A stretch of 64,000 bases of DNA from Bartonella phoceensis (lineage in GTDB: Bacteria; Pseudomonadota; Alphaproteobacteria; Rhizobiales; Rhizobiaceae), in assembly GCF_902825145.1 (NCBI RefSeq), contig NZ_CADEAD010000002.1, positions 1-64,000 of the forward strand, read 5' to 3'. The translations under genes and the position numbers were made by a program. Numbering within the stretch: the stretch's first letter is position 1; every line of letters starts with the position of its first letter. Below are positions 8,105-17,208 of the stretch, piece after piece. The notes beneath the pieces were generated by a model. It did no database searches, was not told the origin of the DNA, and saw only the letters and a list, made by a program, of their open reading frames with translations.

Positions 8105-8773
8105 ATGAAAGTTCTCATGATCTTAAAAAGACTAAAGCTTTGGACGGTTTCTTTAGCAAATCGGCGTACGGCGCCCCATTGGCTTGGGTTTATTGCCTTT
8201 ATTGAAAGTTCTGTTTTTCCAATTCCGGTAGATGTTTTATATATCCCGATGATACTTGTTCATCCCAAACGGGCTTATCGCTATGCTTTTATTGCGACTG
8301 TGTGTTCTGTTTTGGGAGGAATAGCAGGTTGGTTTATTGGACATTTTGCCTATGCTACACTTGCCAAACCGATTTTAGAATTTTACGGTAAAGTTGAAAG
8401 TTTTGAAGCACTGCACAACAGTGCAACACTGCAATTTCTTGTCCTTTTATTGATCACTTCAGGTTTTTTACACCTTCCCCCGATCAAGATTGTCACGATT
8501 TTAGCAGGTGTCACTGATATGCATCTTGAGCTTTTCATTCTTATCTGTATTTTTGCTCGGGGAGCTCGTTTTTATCTGCTTGCGTGGCTCATTCAACGAT
8601 TTGGACAACAAATAATGAATTTTCTTTTCCACCATTTCAAATGGATTGTCCTCATTTGTTGTGTTACTCTCCTATTGGTTTATGGAGTTTTCGCAGTTTT
8701 TATAAACAACTCTTTTTTTTATTTTAAGGAATATGCTCAATGGCACGCATTTTGTCTTGTCAAAATCTCTTAA
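8105..8773 (+). CDS. DedA/YqaA-family membrane protein
   Basis: This 222-residue inner-membrane protein has about five hydrophobic segments and DedA-like features: FIESSVFPIPVDVLYIPM near the N-terminus, the GWFIGHFAY turn and a conserved GARFYLLAW in the C-terminal half. DedA-superfamily proteins are implicated in lipid flipping and proton-motive-force homeostasis; YqaA-type members have no firmly assigned substrate. The frame is open from 7883, but that would overlap the tRNA, so ATG 8105 is chosen (ATG 8117 is also possible). It overlaps the dsbB gene by 34 bases, implying a two-gene operon. Confidence 0.85.
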   Translation: MKVLMILKRLKLWTVSLANRRTAPHWLGFIAFIESSVFPIPVDVLYIPMILVHPKRAYRYAFIATVCSVLGGIAGWFIGHFAYATLAKPILEFYGKVESFEALHNSATLQFLVLLLITSGFLHLPPIKIVTILAGVTDMHLELFILICIFARGARFYLLAWLIQRFGQQIMNFLFHHFKWIVLICCVTLLLVYGVFAVFINNSFFYFKEYAQWHAFCLVKIS

Positions 8774-9318
8774 AGAAGCATTTTCATCTTAAACCGAGCA
8801 GTAAAGAGCTCAGTTTATGGGCTTTTTTTCTAGCATTTTGCCTATCAAGCACGATAGGCTTAGCCCTTGGTTTTGAATATATCGGAGGATATCTTCCCTG
8901 TAATTTATGCCTCATTGAGCGTCTTCCGTATTACGGTGCCCTGCCCTTTTTGCTTTTAGCGGGTTTTGGAACGTGGTTTTTCCGCATATCTTTTGTAGCG
9001 CAACTTTTATTTTTTTGCGTTTTTGTTTTAATGGCCATCAGCTTTGTGTTAGCAATATACCATGCAGGTACTGAATATGGCTTTTGGCCAGCTCCCACCA
9101 GTTGTAGTTTAAACATGATAAGAAAAACAACAGATGTTAACCAACTATTCGATCTCTTGAACAACATCCATCCTCCTTCTTGTTCTGAAGTGTCTGTGCG
9201 CTTTCTTTTTCTCTCATTTGCCAGCTGGAATGTTGTTGCCAGTCTATTTTACATGCTTATCAGCCTTTATATTGCTTCAAAAGGGTTGCTCTTAGGCTCT
9301 CAAAAAAGATATCTGTAA
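8740..9318 (+). CDS. dsbB: DsbB-family disulfide bond formation protein
   Basis: This inner-membrane quinone-linked oxidoreductase reoxidises DsbA-type proteins. It is 192 residues with four predicted membrane helices. The first periplasmic loop has the CxxC pair in PCNLCLIERLPYY, close to the DsbB/DsbI consensus. The second periplasmic region has Cys residues in PTSCSLNM and PPSCSEV. It is slightly longer at both ends than typical DsbB. It follows the DedA gene with overlap, so the two are likely co-transcribed. Confidence 0.88.
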   Translation: MARILSCQNLLKKHFHLKPSSKELSLWAFFLAFCLSSTIGLALGFEYIGGYLPCNLCLIERLPYYGALPFLLLAGFGTWFFRISFVAQLLFFCVFVLMAISFVLAIYHAGTEYGFWPAPTSCSLNMIRKTTDVNQLFDLLNNIHPPSCSEVSVRFLFLSFASWNVVASLFYMLISLYIASKGLLLGSQKRYL

Positions 9319-9889
9319 AATCAAGGTGGAACCACGTGCTCCGGTTGCTACCCAGCACCCTTCCTCCTAGCACCAGCCCGGTCCCAACATCTTTCCCTGT
9401 CCTAGACTGAAAAGAAAAAATAACAGACACAATACATTTTATTATTTTGCCTCTCTGTACGCGCCGGCCATATAAAGAATTTCATAAAGTTGTCACTCTT
9501 ATGCTTTTAAGCATTTACCACATTGACATCATTGATTTTTTTAAAAATAAGCATATATGGCATCAGCAGTGGTGGCTGCTTGCCCAAAAGGGGAGAGAGG
9601 AACGAAGGCGTAGGCAAGCACTCTTTTCATCATTTAAAATACTCAACACCGTCATGGACATAATCACATAAGAGAGAAAACACCACATCATTAATATCTG
9701 GTTCTTGTGGAGGCGCTGGCTTATTTTGTTTTCTCCTTTAACCAATTTCACGTTCTGTCCATACCAATCTTACGCATTAAAGTTCTTTTCTTCTTATCAC
9801 TCTCTTTTTCCAATTTTTTAATTTTAGATTGACTTTCATTTTTTTCTCTTATATTTTTAGAATAATTCTAAAGTAAAAAGGGCAAAAAA
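9319..9889. other. Intergenic region, no gene recognised
   Basis: Short frames such as 9447-9671 (+) and 9563-9751 (-) lack similarity, ribosome-binding sites and consistent composition. A C-rich stretch at 9340-9400 stands out from the AT-rich background, with no hairpin I can defend. The last 100 bases before the MbfA-like gene are very AT-rich and probably contain its promoter; a run GAATAATTCTAAAG near 9860 might be part of an iron-responsive operator, but this is speculative. Confidence 0.4.
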
Positions 9890-10711
9890 ATGTTGAAATC
9901 GTTTTTTTCATTTGTAAAACGAAAAGCATTATCTTTTCGTTCGGCACAAAAAACGATTATTCAAGCGCTTAAAACAAAAAAACACCACGCGGCTCTCTAT
10001 TTAAAATACGCAAAAGTTTTAGCACCTTATTCCTCTAAGCAAGCAGCCATTTTTAAAGCAATGGGCATCCAGGAGCTTGAAAATTATAGGCGTCTTCTGT
10101 GTCTTTCTTGCAACAATCGAGCAAGAACTATGGACTCGCTGTGTGCACAGCCTTCTCTTGTCACAAGTGCAACAACAAGCAACCCGCATCCTATAAGTTC
10201 TCAAACAAAAACGGCAAATAAAAACACAAAAAAGCCATCAAAAACACAAAAACAGATCCTTTTGACATGGATTCAACCTGGTCTTGCAGGTTTAATGGAT
10301 GGATCTGTATCCACTCTAGCCCCGATTTTTGCTGCGGCCTTTGCCACAGGAGATACCCACCAAACTTTTTTGATAGGGCTCTCTGCTTCGGTTGGTGCAG
10401 GTCTTTCGATGGGTTTTACAGAAGCAGCCCATGACGATGGAAAATTATCAGGACGTGGTTCTCCCTTTAAAAGGGGTCTTGCCAGCGGCATCATGACAAC
10501 GTTAGGAGGATTAGGGCACACGCTTCCTTATTTGATCCACTCTTTTTATGTCGCAACAGTGATTGCATTTATTATTGTTTTTTTCGAACTCTGGGCCATA
10601 GTTTGGATTCAAAATAAATTTATGTCGACTCCTTTTTGGCGCGCATCATTACAGGTTATCATTGGTGGTGCTCTTGTTTTTGCCACGGGCATTCTCATTG
10701 GCAGCGTTTGA
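9890..10711 (+). CDS. mbfA: MbfA-like iron exporter (VIT1/CCC1 domain) with degenerate ferritin-like domain
   Basis: MbfA of rhizobia has an N-terminal ferritin-like domain fused to a VIT1-type membrane domain and exports iron to avoid oxidative damage. Here residues about 125-273 match the membrane domain very well (DGSVSTLAPIFAAAFATGD, GFTEAAHDDGKLSGRGSPFKRG, GGALVFATGILIGS). The N-terminal domain is still traceable (ALYLKYAKVLAPYSSKQAAIFKAM then ENYRRLL), but the acidic and His metal ligands are gone: the EE-containing first helix reads KTKKHH and the ExxH region reads ELENYR. A low-complexity linker (about 95-122) is Ser/Thr/Lys-rich. Transport may persist without ferroxidase activity. 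The gene stands alone; RBS AAAGGGCA precedes the ATG. Confidence 0.87.
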   Translation: MLKSFFSFVKRKALSFRSAQKTIIQALKTKKHHAALYLKYAKVLAPYSSKQAAIFKAMGIQELENYRRLLCLSCNNRARTMDSLCAQPSLVTSATTSNPHPISSQTKTANKNTKKPSKTQKQILLTWIQPGLAGLMDGSVSTLAPIFAAAFATGDTHQTFLIGLSASVGAGLSMGFTEAAHDDGKLSGRGSPFKRGLASGIMTTLGGLGHTLPYLIHSFYVATVIAFIIVFFELWAIVWIQNKFMSTPFWRASLQVIIGGALVFATGILIGSV

Positions 10712-10841
10712 AAGGTGTGCACAACCACACCCGCACTGGGGACAACCAGCCGTCTATGCACCTTACCGACTTGTTTTATGAGCGGCTTTTGCTAAAGTAG
10801 TGTTTATATTTTAGATCTGTTATTTTGGGAATGTCTCGACC

Positions 10842-11396
10842 ATGCCTCACACGCAAGCCAATGCACACCTCGACAACCAAGAGAATGCTTTTTCCTCCCC
10901 TATCTCCCCTCAATCTTCACGGCCAGTAACTTTATCGATCGAGCGTCTTGAGCATGGAAAAGGCTTAGAACTTCCTCATTATGCCACAGCTGGCTCTGCT
11001 GGTCTTGATCTACGCGCAGCACTTGGTGAAGAAGAAACGGTTGTGCTTTCACCTGGACAACGTGCACTTATTCCAACGGGGCTCGTTTTTCATCTTCTCC
11101 CCGGGTTTGAAGCACAAATCCGTCCACGTTCAGGCTTAGCCTTAAAGCATGGCATCACCTGTTTAAACACGCCTGGAACAATTGATAGCGATTACCGTGG
11201 GGAAGTTAAAGTTCTTCTCATCAATTGTGGAGAAGAAGACTTTACCATTGAACGAGGCATGCGCATTGCACAAACCGTTATCGCACCGGTTATTCAAGTT
11301 AATGTTTGCGCATTTGAACCGGATGAAAAAGTGCAGATACAAAGCAATGCGGGAGGTCGAGGAACAGGGGGATTTGGTTCAACAGGACAGACTTAA
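10842..11396 (+). CDS. dut: Deoxyuridine 5'-triphosphate nucleotidohydrolase (dUTPase)
   Basis: This enzyme hydrolyses dUTP to dUMP and pyrophosphate, keeping uracil out of DNA and feeding dTMP synthesis. All five motifs of the trimeric family are present: [31 protein letters not shown] and the C-terminal P-loop-like [10 protein letters not shown]. At 184 residues it is about 30 longer than usual owing to a polar N-terminal extension before VTLSIERL. A decayed copy of its middle part follows within 75 bases. Confidence 0.96.
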   Translation: MPHTQANAHLDNQENAFSSPISPQSSRPVTLSIERLEHGKGLELPHYATAGSAGLDLRAALGEEETVVLSPGQRALIPTGLVFHLLPGFEAQIRPRSGLALKHGITCLNTPGTIDSDYRGEVKVLLINCGEEDFTIERGMRIAQTVIAPVIQVNVCAFEPDEKVQIQSNAGGRGTGGFGSTGQT

Positions 11397-11469
11397 ACAA
11401 TACTTGGGATAAGCAGCACATGGTGCGAAAAGCAACAGGTGTGTTGTCATCAAGATAAGGCGTATAGCT

Positions 11470-11735
11470 TACAATGGGTCTTGTTTTTTCATCTTCTCCC
11501 CGGGTTTAAAGCACAAATCCATCCACGTTCAGGTTTAGCTTTAAAGCATGGCATCACCTGTTTAAACACGCCTGAAACAATTGATAGCGCTTACTGTAGT
11601 AAAGTTAAAGTTCTTCTCATCAATTGTGGAGAAGAAAGCTTTACCATTGAACGAGGCATGCGCATTGCGCAAACGGTCATCGCGCCGGTTATTCAAGGGG
11701 ATGTTTGTGCATTTGAACCGGACGAAAAGCGCATG
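11470..11735 (+). pseudogene. Partial tandem copy of dut
   Basis: This stretch is about 90% identical by eye to 11071-11336, displaced by 399 bases. It encodes the dUTPase middle ([21 protein letters not shown] to CAFEPDEK) inside an open frame 11439-11861. Motif I and the C-terminal motif V are absent, and motif III reads [10 protein letters not shown] in place of [10 protein letters not shown], losing key residues. The remainder of the frame is unrelated sequence. It cannot form a working dUTPase. Confidence 0.88.
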
Positions 11736-11829
11736 TCCACGGCAATGCGAAAAATCGGAGAAGCAAAAGACCAAAAGAATTTTGCTGCAATGAGAAAGAC
11801 TGCAAGAGTAAACGGGCAAGTCCCGTACA

Positions 11830-12435
11830 TTACGGGAGAGGAGAAGGGTGTTCCATTGTAGGACTGGTGGAACTGTTGACCACATAGTCTGATGCACGCA
11901 CTGCAGCCCCCCCTTGCACATCTCCCCCAGTATTCCCCGTTGTATTATCTGCTACGGTATTTGGCGTCCCCACCGCTCCATGACTTGCTGGATTTTTTGC
12001 CACAACATTGGAAGATTTTTGCAATCCCATAAGACCGACTTTCGTATAGCCGGCATTTCGTATTTGATTAAGCAAATCCACAACAGCCCCATACTCGATT
12101 TCGCTATCGGCTTTAATCAAAATTTTTGTCTCTTTGTTTTGGTTTGTTTCCTTCAACAAGGTTTCCCTAAACGCTGTTTGGCTGATAAGAGTCTCACCAA
12201 CATAAAGCGAATGATCTTTTTGCAAAGTCACATAAAGAGGCTCATCAGGTTGGATCACCGAAGGAGCTTGGGTTATGGAGGGCAGTTGAACGGGAATAAC
12301 AGATGTTGCCAACGGTGCAGCCACCATAAAAACAATAAGCAACACCAAAACAACATCAATAAAAGGGGTTACATTAATTTCGTTGTGCAACCCACTCTCA
12401 TCGAAATCCCAATCATCATTAAATCCTGCCTTCAT
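11830..12435 (-). CDS. exbD: ExbD-type biopolymer transport protein
   Basis: ExbD works with ExbB to couple the proton gradient to TonB and outer-membrane receptors (hemin/iron uptake in Bartonella). The N-terminal part is classic: [25 protein letters not shown] includes the membrane helix with the proton-carrying Asp. Residues about 40-140 form the periplasmic domain. At 201 residues it has about 55 extra residues of low-complexity Asn/Thr/Gly/Ser tail, probably not conserved. Its start overlaps the exbB stop (ATGA), so the pair is translationally coupled. No tonB gene is in the window. Confidence 0.92.
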   Translation of the reverse strand: MKAGFNDDWDFDESGLHNEINVTPFIDVVLVLLIVFMVAAPLATSVIPVQLPSITQAPSVIQPDEPLYVTLQKDHSLYVGETLISQTAFRETLLKETNQNKETKILIKADSEIEYGAVVDLLNQIRNAGYTKVGLMGLQKSSNVVAKNPASHGAVGTPNTVADNTTGNTGGDVQGGAAVRASDYVVNSSTSPTMEHPSPLP

Positions 12436-13310
12436 TTTTTATGACTTTTCTGTTTTCTATGTCTATCGAGTTCACGGCTCAAGAGCCTTTCCAGTGCAGC
12501 GGCAATATCGCCTAAATCATTGCGATAACTACTCAAAGCACGCATGAGACTGTTATACATCACAACGGCGGGAATAGCTACAAAAAGCCCCACAGCTGTT
12601 GCCAATAAGGCTTCGGCAATTCCAGGAGCAACCACATCGAGCCGAGTTGTTTGCGACTGTGCAATACCGATAAAAGAATTCATGATCCCCCAAACCGTTG
12701 CGAAAAGACCAACAAAGGGCGCAATAGCACCAATAGTTGCAAGAACAGTGCTTCCACATGCAACACGCCTTGTAGCAGCTAACAAGCAGCGTGACAAAAG
12801 CGAATGAACCCTCTCCTTTACACCCTCATTCATATCACGCGTAATTTCTTCATACCGATTGACCTCCTCATAAAACAGGGGATATTCATCAGCAACGGTT
12901 TGTGTCTCTTTTTTCACCCCTTGTTTTACACTGGCTCTTTCACCAGAGCCTTCACCGCCCCCTTCAGTTCCAGAAAAATGAAGCTGTTGTGTAGAAAGAT
13001 AGACTTCTTTAAGGACTTCTTTTAGAAAAAACACACCGGCTCCTTTGCTCTCTTTCAAGCTAGCAGCTAAACGCGTGAGAGTTTGCGCATGAAGAGTCAA
13101 TTGCAGTTCGTAACGCGCTCTTCGTTTTGCCAAAGTAATTTCAACGATTTTGACAAAAGCAATTGTCCAAGAAACAAGAGAAGCAAACAACAAAAGAAGA
13201 AGAACGGCTTTTACAACAAAATCAGCCGCCATAAACATAGAAAAAAGGGAAAGATCATGTGCTGCAAATACAGCAGATGTGCTCTCTAAGGGTACTGTCT
13301 TAGATTCCAT
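12432..13310 (-). CDS. exbB: ExbB-type proton channel protein
   Basis: This MotA/TolQ/ExbB-family inner-membrane protein partners ExbD. Three membrane segments are visible: residues about 30-55 (FVVKAVLLLLLFASLVSW), about 190-215 (TIGAIAPFVGLFATVWGIMNSF) and about 230-255 (GIAEALLATAVGLFVAIPAVVMY). The cytoplasmic loop is Gly/Glu-rich at about 115-135. The 292-residue length fits the longer alphaproteobacterial ExbB. It is first gene of exbBD on the minus strand, separate from the tolQR pair at 29 kb. Confidence 0.92.
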   Translation of the reverse strand: MESKTVPLESTSAVFAAHDLSLFSMFMAADFVVKAVLLLLLFASLVSWTIAFVKIVEITLAKRRARYELQLTLHAQTLTRLAASLKESKGAGVFFLKEVLKEVYLSTQQLHFSGTEGGGEGSGERASVKQGVKKETQTVADEYPLFYEEVNRYEEITRDMNEGVKERVHSLLSRCLLAATRRVACGSTVLATIGAIAPFVGLFATVWGIMNSFIGIAQSQTTRLDVVAPGIAEALLATAVGLFVAIPAVVMYNSLMRALSSYRNDLGDIAAALERLLSRELDRHRKQKSHKK

Positions 13311-14084
13311 TTCTGTCTCATACGGTTGTAGTTTTCTATTTTAATCTTACAGCTGTGCCATCATCCCCCGTAGCATCGACTTTTCTAAAATGCCATGTCC
13401 CTCTTAATATCACTCTGTATTCGTCTTAAGAAATAAAGCTTGATAAATCAAGTGTAGTTTTATTTCAGGAAACATCTCTTTCAAGAGGGATTTTTAAAGA
13501 AATTTTTCTCTCTACATCTCCAAGGAAATTGATCGCACCACAAGACTTCAAAAACAAGATGCATATTTTATTAATAGTTTTATTTATCAAGATAATTTAT
13601 GGAATACCCTCTCAATCTGTACACCAAAATATAACACTATTTTTTCACTTCACAGCCTCTGTTTCAAAGGCATTAAAAAAAACCATTTTCTTACCCCTCG
13701 TAAAAATCCATACACCACACACGGGTAACATCTGTTAAAAGATAACACACCATATCTAAAAGATAACACACCATATCGCCCCCAGACAAAATAGAGAGCA
13801 ACATTGAAATCTCACCAACATCACGATGGAATTGTTTTATTCTTTCACAAGTGTAAGAACAGGGATGCACAATAAATTTTTGGTCCCCCACTTCAAAGAC
13901 AAAATAAATTTAACAAGCAAGCAAACTTTATTTTATGCAAAACGCTTCTCAATTGAACAAAGAGAGGGAACTAAAAAAGCCGTTTGACGTTACCAAAGCA
14001 GTGAATTTTTACTCCAAAGCAAATGATCACTATGAACACACAAACACTAAGTAAAATGATGCGTTTAGAGAGGAAAAGAGTATC
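13311..14084. other. Intergenic region between exbB and the DUF883 gene
   Basis: No supported gene was found. It contains a two-copy 21-bp direct repeat (13736-13777) and otherwise AT-rich sequence. It must hold the minus-strand exbBD promoter near 13320-13400 and the plus-strand promoter for the DUF883 gene near 14000-14070; I cannot mark boxes with confidence. Confidence 0.5.
13736..13777. repeat. 21-bp direct repeat, two copies
   Basis: Two exact head-to-tail copies of a 21-mer that begins TAAAAGATAACAC and ends CATATC. It could be a simple slippage product or a pair of regulator sites; nothing decides between these. Confidence 0.75.
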
Positions 14085-14411
14085 ATGGCAAACAATAAAC
14101 TAACCGAGAAAAATAAACCAGCAGCCGAAAAAGATCTCCAAGGACAGCTAGAGAAGCTCCGCGGTGAAATTTCGAGCATCACCACAGCCTTAACAGATGT
14201 TGGTGCAAAAAAACTGAACACTGCCAAAAACAAGGCAGAAGAATTGTATAACTCAGCGAAGGAAAACGGTGAAGATATTCTCTCTCAAGCGAAAGAAAAA
14301 ATCACTGAACTTGAGGAAACCATGAATCACCATGTTCGTAAAAATCCTGGCAAAAGTGTTTTATTTGCAGCAGGTGTTGGTTTTATTCTTGCTCAAATAT
14401 TGCGTCGCTAA
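14085..14411 (+). CDS. DUF883/ElaB-YqjD-like membrane-anchored helical protein
   Basis: This 108-residue protein has a long charged amphipathic helix (EKDLQGQLEKLRGEISS, then AKNKAEELYNSAKENGEDIL) followed by a C-terminal membrane segment VLFAAGVGFILAQILRR preceded by VRKNPGKS, the hallmark of the ElaB/YqjD/DUF883 family. Enterobacterial members associate with ribosomes in stationary phase; the role here is unknown. It is followed after three bases by another membrane protein, so they form an operon. Confidence 0.85.
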   Translation: MANNKLTEKNKPAAEKDLQGQLEKLRGEISSITTALTDVGAKKLNTAKNKAEELYNSAKENGEDILSQAKEKITELEETMNHHVRKNPGKSVLFAAGVGFILAQILRR

Positions 14412-14414
14412 TCA

Positions 14415-14858
14415 ATGCATAAGTTTATCACTCCTCTTTTAAACCACCTTGTTGGTGGAGGTCTTAAAAGCACAGTCAAGCAAGTACGTCTTCAAGCAAT
14501 TTTCTATGGGTTTATAGGCGTTGCATTATTGATGTCGCTACTGTTTTTATGCATCCTTGGCTTTATTGCGTTATGTTCGATTATGAATCCGCTTGCAGCA
14601 GCGAGTACGATGTTCTTCATTTGGCTTTTTCTTGCAGGCTTAGGAGTTTTCATAAGCCGCATTCTCAAAGCTTATCAACACTACGATCAGCAAAAGAAAT
14701 CGGAAGAACAACGCCATAAACTTATGACAGATGCAACACTTTCCGGCATTACGTTTTTAAGCCAACATCTCCCTTTTGCCAAATTGGGCATTCCAGTGCT
14801 TGGAATTGCGAGCTATTTTCTGTGGAAAAAAGATAAAAAAGACCGCTTTTCAGACTAA
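14415..14858 (+). CDS. Phage-holin-family-like membrane protein
   Basis: This 147-residue protein has two strong hydrophobic segments (about 28-53 and 60-83) in a hairpin, a basic middle (HYDQQKKSEEQRHK), and a weaker third segment near LGIPVLGIASYFLW. In Rhizobiales, proteins of this kind beside DUF883 genes are annotated as phage-holin-family or unknown; no lysis role is implied. It is coupled to the DUF883 gene with 3-base spacing. Confidence 0.72.
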   Translation: MHKFITPLLNHLVGGGLKSTVKQVRLQAIFYGFIGVALLMSLLFLCILGFIALCSIMNPLAAASTMFFIWLFLAGLGVFISRILKAYQHYDQQKKSEEQRHKLMTDATLSGITFLSQHLPFAKLGIPVLGIASYFLWKKDKKDRFSD

Positions 14859-15154
14859 GATATGCAATCCTAAACTTCTAACCCCCTGGTGTTTTCTTTC
14901 ATTTGAGAGGAAACACCTTTTTCATTTCCTTTCCACCGATATTGTCGTGAGATTAACCTTAAAAGGTTAATCTTTAGTTCTCGAAAAGGAAATATAATGA
15001 CACCACATCATTTTCACCATCCCATTCGCAAAAATATTTTTATCATTCTGTGCACGATAAAAGCATCATGAGAATATTCAGCACATTGAAGCGATCATAT
15101 ATTCCGCATTATCTGCGTTATTCTTCTATGGTGTTGACACCTTTCAACAACCAA

Positions 15155-15350
15155 ACTGCTGAAAATCTCCCCCTTTTGAAAGGGCATCATAAGAGATGAA
15201 CACATCCATCATCTCTCTCCCGACAGCATTTAGAACTTCTTCCTCACCACTCTCAACCCTCATGCAGATAACCGGCTCGGTTCCCAAACAAGCCCCACAC
15301 CTCCACACCCTCTTGGCGCAAAAGACAACGAAATTTTTCTGCAAGCCTAT
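15155..15350 (-). pseudogene. Decayed copy of the 3' end of glmM
   Basis: The minus strand encodes GTEPVICMRVESGEEEVLNA and then EMMDVFISYDALSKGG, matching the GlmM C-terminus ([36 protein letters not shown]). It lies directly downstream of glmM in the same orientation, 20 bases past the real stop. It is a partial tandem duplication, too short to encode a working domain. Confidence 0.85.
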
Positions 15351-15368
15351 CAAAAATATTCACGATTC

Positions 15369-16739
15369 CTAAAGGGAAGCGTCCCCTTTTGAACGGGCGT
15401 CATAATGGATGAGTACATCCATCATCTCCGTCACAACAGCATTGAGAGCTTCTCGTTCATCACCTTCGGCCATAATGCGGATAACCTGCTCGGTTCCAGA
15501 AGCACGGATAACCAAACGTGCTTTTTTCCCCAAACGCTGCGTTGCTTGATCTATTGCCGTTTTGACCGGATCTTTTTTCAGTACATTTTTGTTGTTAATC
15601 GTGACATTTTTTAAAATTTGTGGCACAGGTTCAAACCGTTTACACAAGTAGCTCATAGGGCTTTGACTTTCTTGCATACAAGCTAAAATTTGCAAAGCAG
15701 CCACCAGCCCATCACCCGTTGTACCAAAATCACTGAGCACAATATGCCCGGAAGCTTCACCACCAACATTATAGCCCTTTTGGCGCATTGCATCGACAAC
15801 ATAGCGATCCCCAACATTTGTTCGCACAAGTTCCAAGCCTTTGCTCCCCAAGAAGCGCTCAAGTCCAAGATTCGACATAACAGTTGCTACAACACCATTA
15901 CACTGTAACCGTCCGGTTTTATGCCAGTTTTCAGCAATCACAGCGATCAACTGATCCCCATCAATTGTTTGGGCTTTTTCATCAACAAGGAGAACACGAT
16001 CACCATCACCATCAAGAGCAATCCCCACATCGGCACGCACTTCATGAACTTTCTTTTTTAAAGAAGCCAAATCGGTTGATCCACATTGTTGATTAATATT
16101 GGTACCATTTGGCGTATCGTTAATTGCAAAGACCTCGGCTCCCAATTCCCATAAAGCACGTGGAGCAGCTTTATAAGCAGCGCCATTGGCGCAATCTACA
16201 ACGATCCGCAAAGCATCCAAACGAACATCACGGGGCAGAGTTCTCTTAGCATATTCTATATAACGATAAATGTCGCCCTCGACCCGTTTTGCATAGCCAA
16301 TCTCAGCACAACTTGCTAGGGATTTTGAAAGATCTGTATCGATCAATTGCTCAATTTTTGCTTCCATATCATCGGAAAGCTTAAAACCATCAGGACCAAA
16401 AAGTTTAATTCCATTATCATAGAAGGGATTATGAGAAGCAGAAATCATCACTCCAAGATCAGCACGCAAAGAGCGACAAAGCATAGCAACAGCAGGCGTT
16501 GGCACAGGTCCCAACAAAAAAGCCTCCATTCCTGCAGCCGTAAATCCCGATACCAAAGCATTTTCCAACATATAGCCAGATAATCGGGTATCCTTGCCAA
16601 TCACCACACGACGCGATTGTCGTTGTGAGCGAAATAAGACCCCCACAGCCATCCCCACTTTCATGGCAAAATCTGGTGTCATAGGAAAGACATTTGCTTT
16701 CCCCCGAATTCCATCTGTACCAAAATATTTTTGTGCCAT
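15369..16739 (-). CDS. glmM: Phosphoglucosamine mutase
   Basis: GlmM converts glucosamine-6-phosphate to glucosamine-1-phosphate on the way to UDP-GlcNAc, peptidoglycan and lipid A. The 456-residue length is normal. The catalytic phosphoserine loop [10 protein letters not shown], metal loop [10 protein letters not shown], sugar loop GGEASGHI and phosphate-binding [10 protein letters not shown] are all visible. It lies downstream of ftsH on the same strand, the usual order in Rhizobiales, with a 470-base gap. Confidence 0.97.
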   Translation of the reverse strand: MAQKYFGTDGIRGKANVFPMTPDFAMKVGMAVGVLFRSQRQSRRVVIGKDTRLSGYMLENALVSGFTAAGMEAFLLGPVPTPAVAMLCRSLRADLGVMISASHNPFYDNGIKLFGPDGFKLSDDMEAKIEQLIDTDLSKSLASCAEIGYAKRVEGDIYRYIEYAKRTLPRDVRLDALRIVVDCANGAAYKAAPRALWELGAEVFAINDTPNGTNINQQCGSTDLASLKKKVHEVRADVGIALDGDGDRVLLVDEKAQTIDGDQLIAVIAENWHKTGRLQCNGVVATVMSNLGLERFLGSKGLELVRTNVGDRYVVDAMRQKGYNVGGEASGHIVLSDFGTTGDGLVAALQILACMQESQSPMSYLCKRFEPVPQILKNVTINNKNVLKKDPVKTAIDQATQRLGKKARLVIRASGTEQVIRIMAEGDEREALNAVVTEMMDVLIHYDARSKGDASL

Positions 16740-17208
16740 GCCTCTTTCCTTTATTCACACTTCTTCTTTTGCAGCTCTATTGGAAGAGAATCTCCAATAC
16801 AGCGAAATCCCTCATGTGATAAGATCATTTGCACCCCTTCATTCTTTCATATTTTAAACAATCAAGACGCACACCATACCCGTCAACGAGAATAAATCTC
16901 TGCTTCCATCACCAATACCCCTCCTACAAATTATGCTTCTACTTCTCCTACATGAAGCAAGACCATCCTCCTACATGCTTAACGCATACGATGCCTGTAA
17001 ATAAAATCAAAGGAGATCTCTACAGCCTTTACGCACACACATTGTAAACCGTCCAACACCAACGGCTTGATCATGCACATAAGGCAAGCATGCAAATCAC
17101 GAACACTCCTGCTTATACACCTTCCCTTATATTGCTTAGAAGGCGCAAACCCACTGCTTGCGCCTCTCCAAGAAAATTTACTGCGTATTTTCTCCAAGAT
17201 ATGCTCAT
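16740..17208. other. Gap between ftsH and glmM with a hairpin
   Basis: No gene is supported. A stem-loop at 17142-17164 (GGCGCAAG and its partner, read on the minus strand) lies about 45 bases beyond the ftsH stop and could slow or end transcription, although it lacks a good T-run. The rest is AT-rich and should include the glmM promoter. Confidence 0.45.

Noticed and set aside
9447..9751. Short frames on both strands in the dsbB-mbfA gap
   Set aside because: Overlapping antisense frames with no ribosome-binding site, no family and no supporting context.
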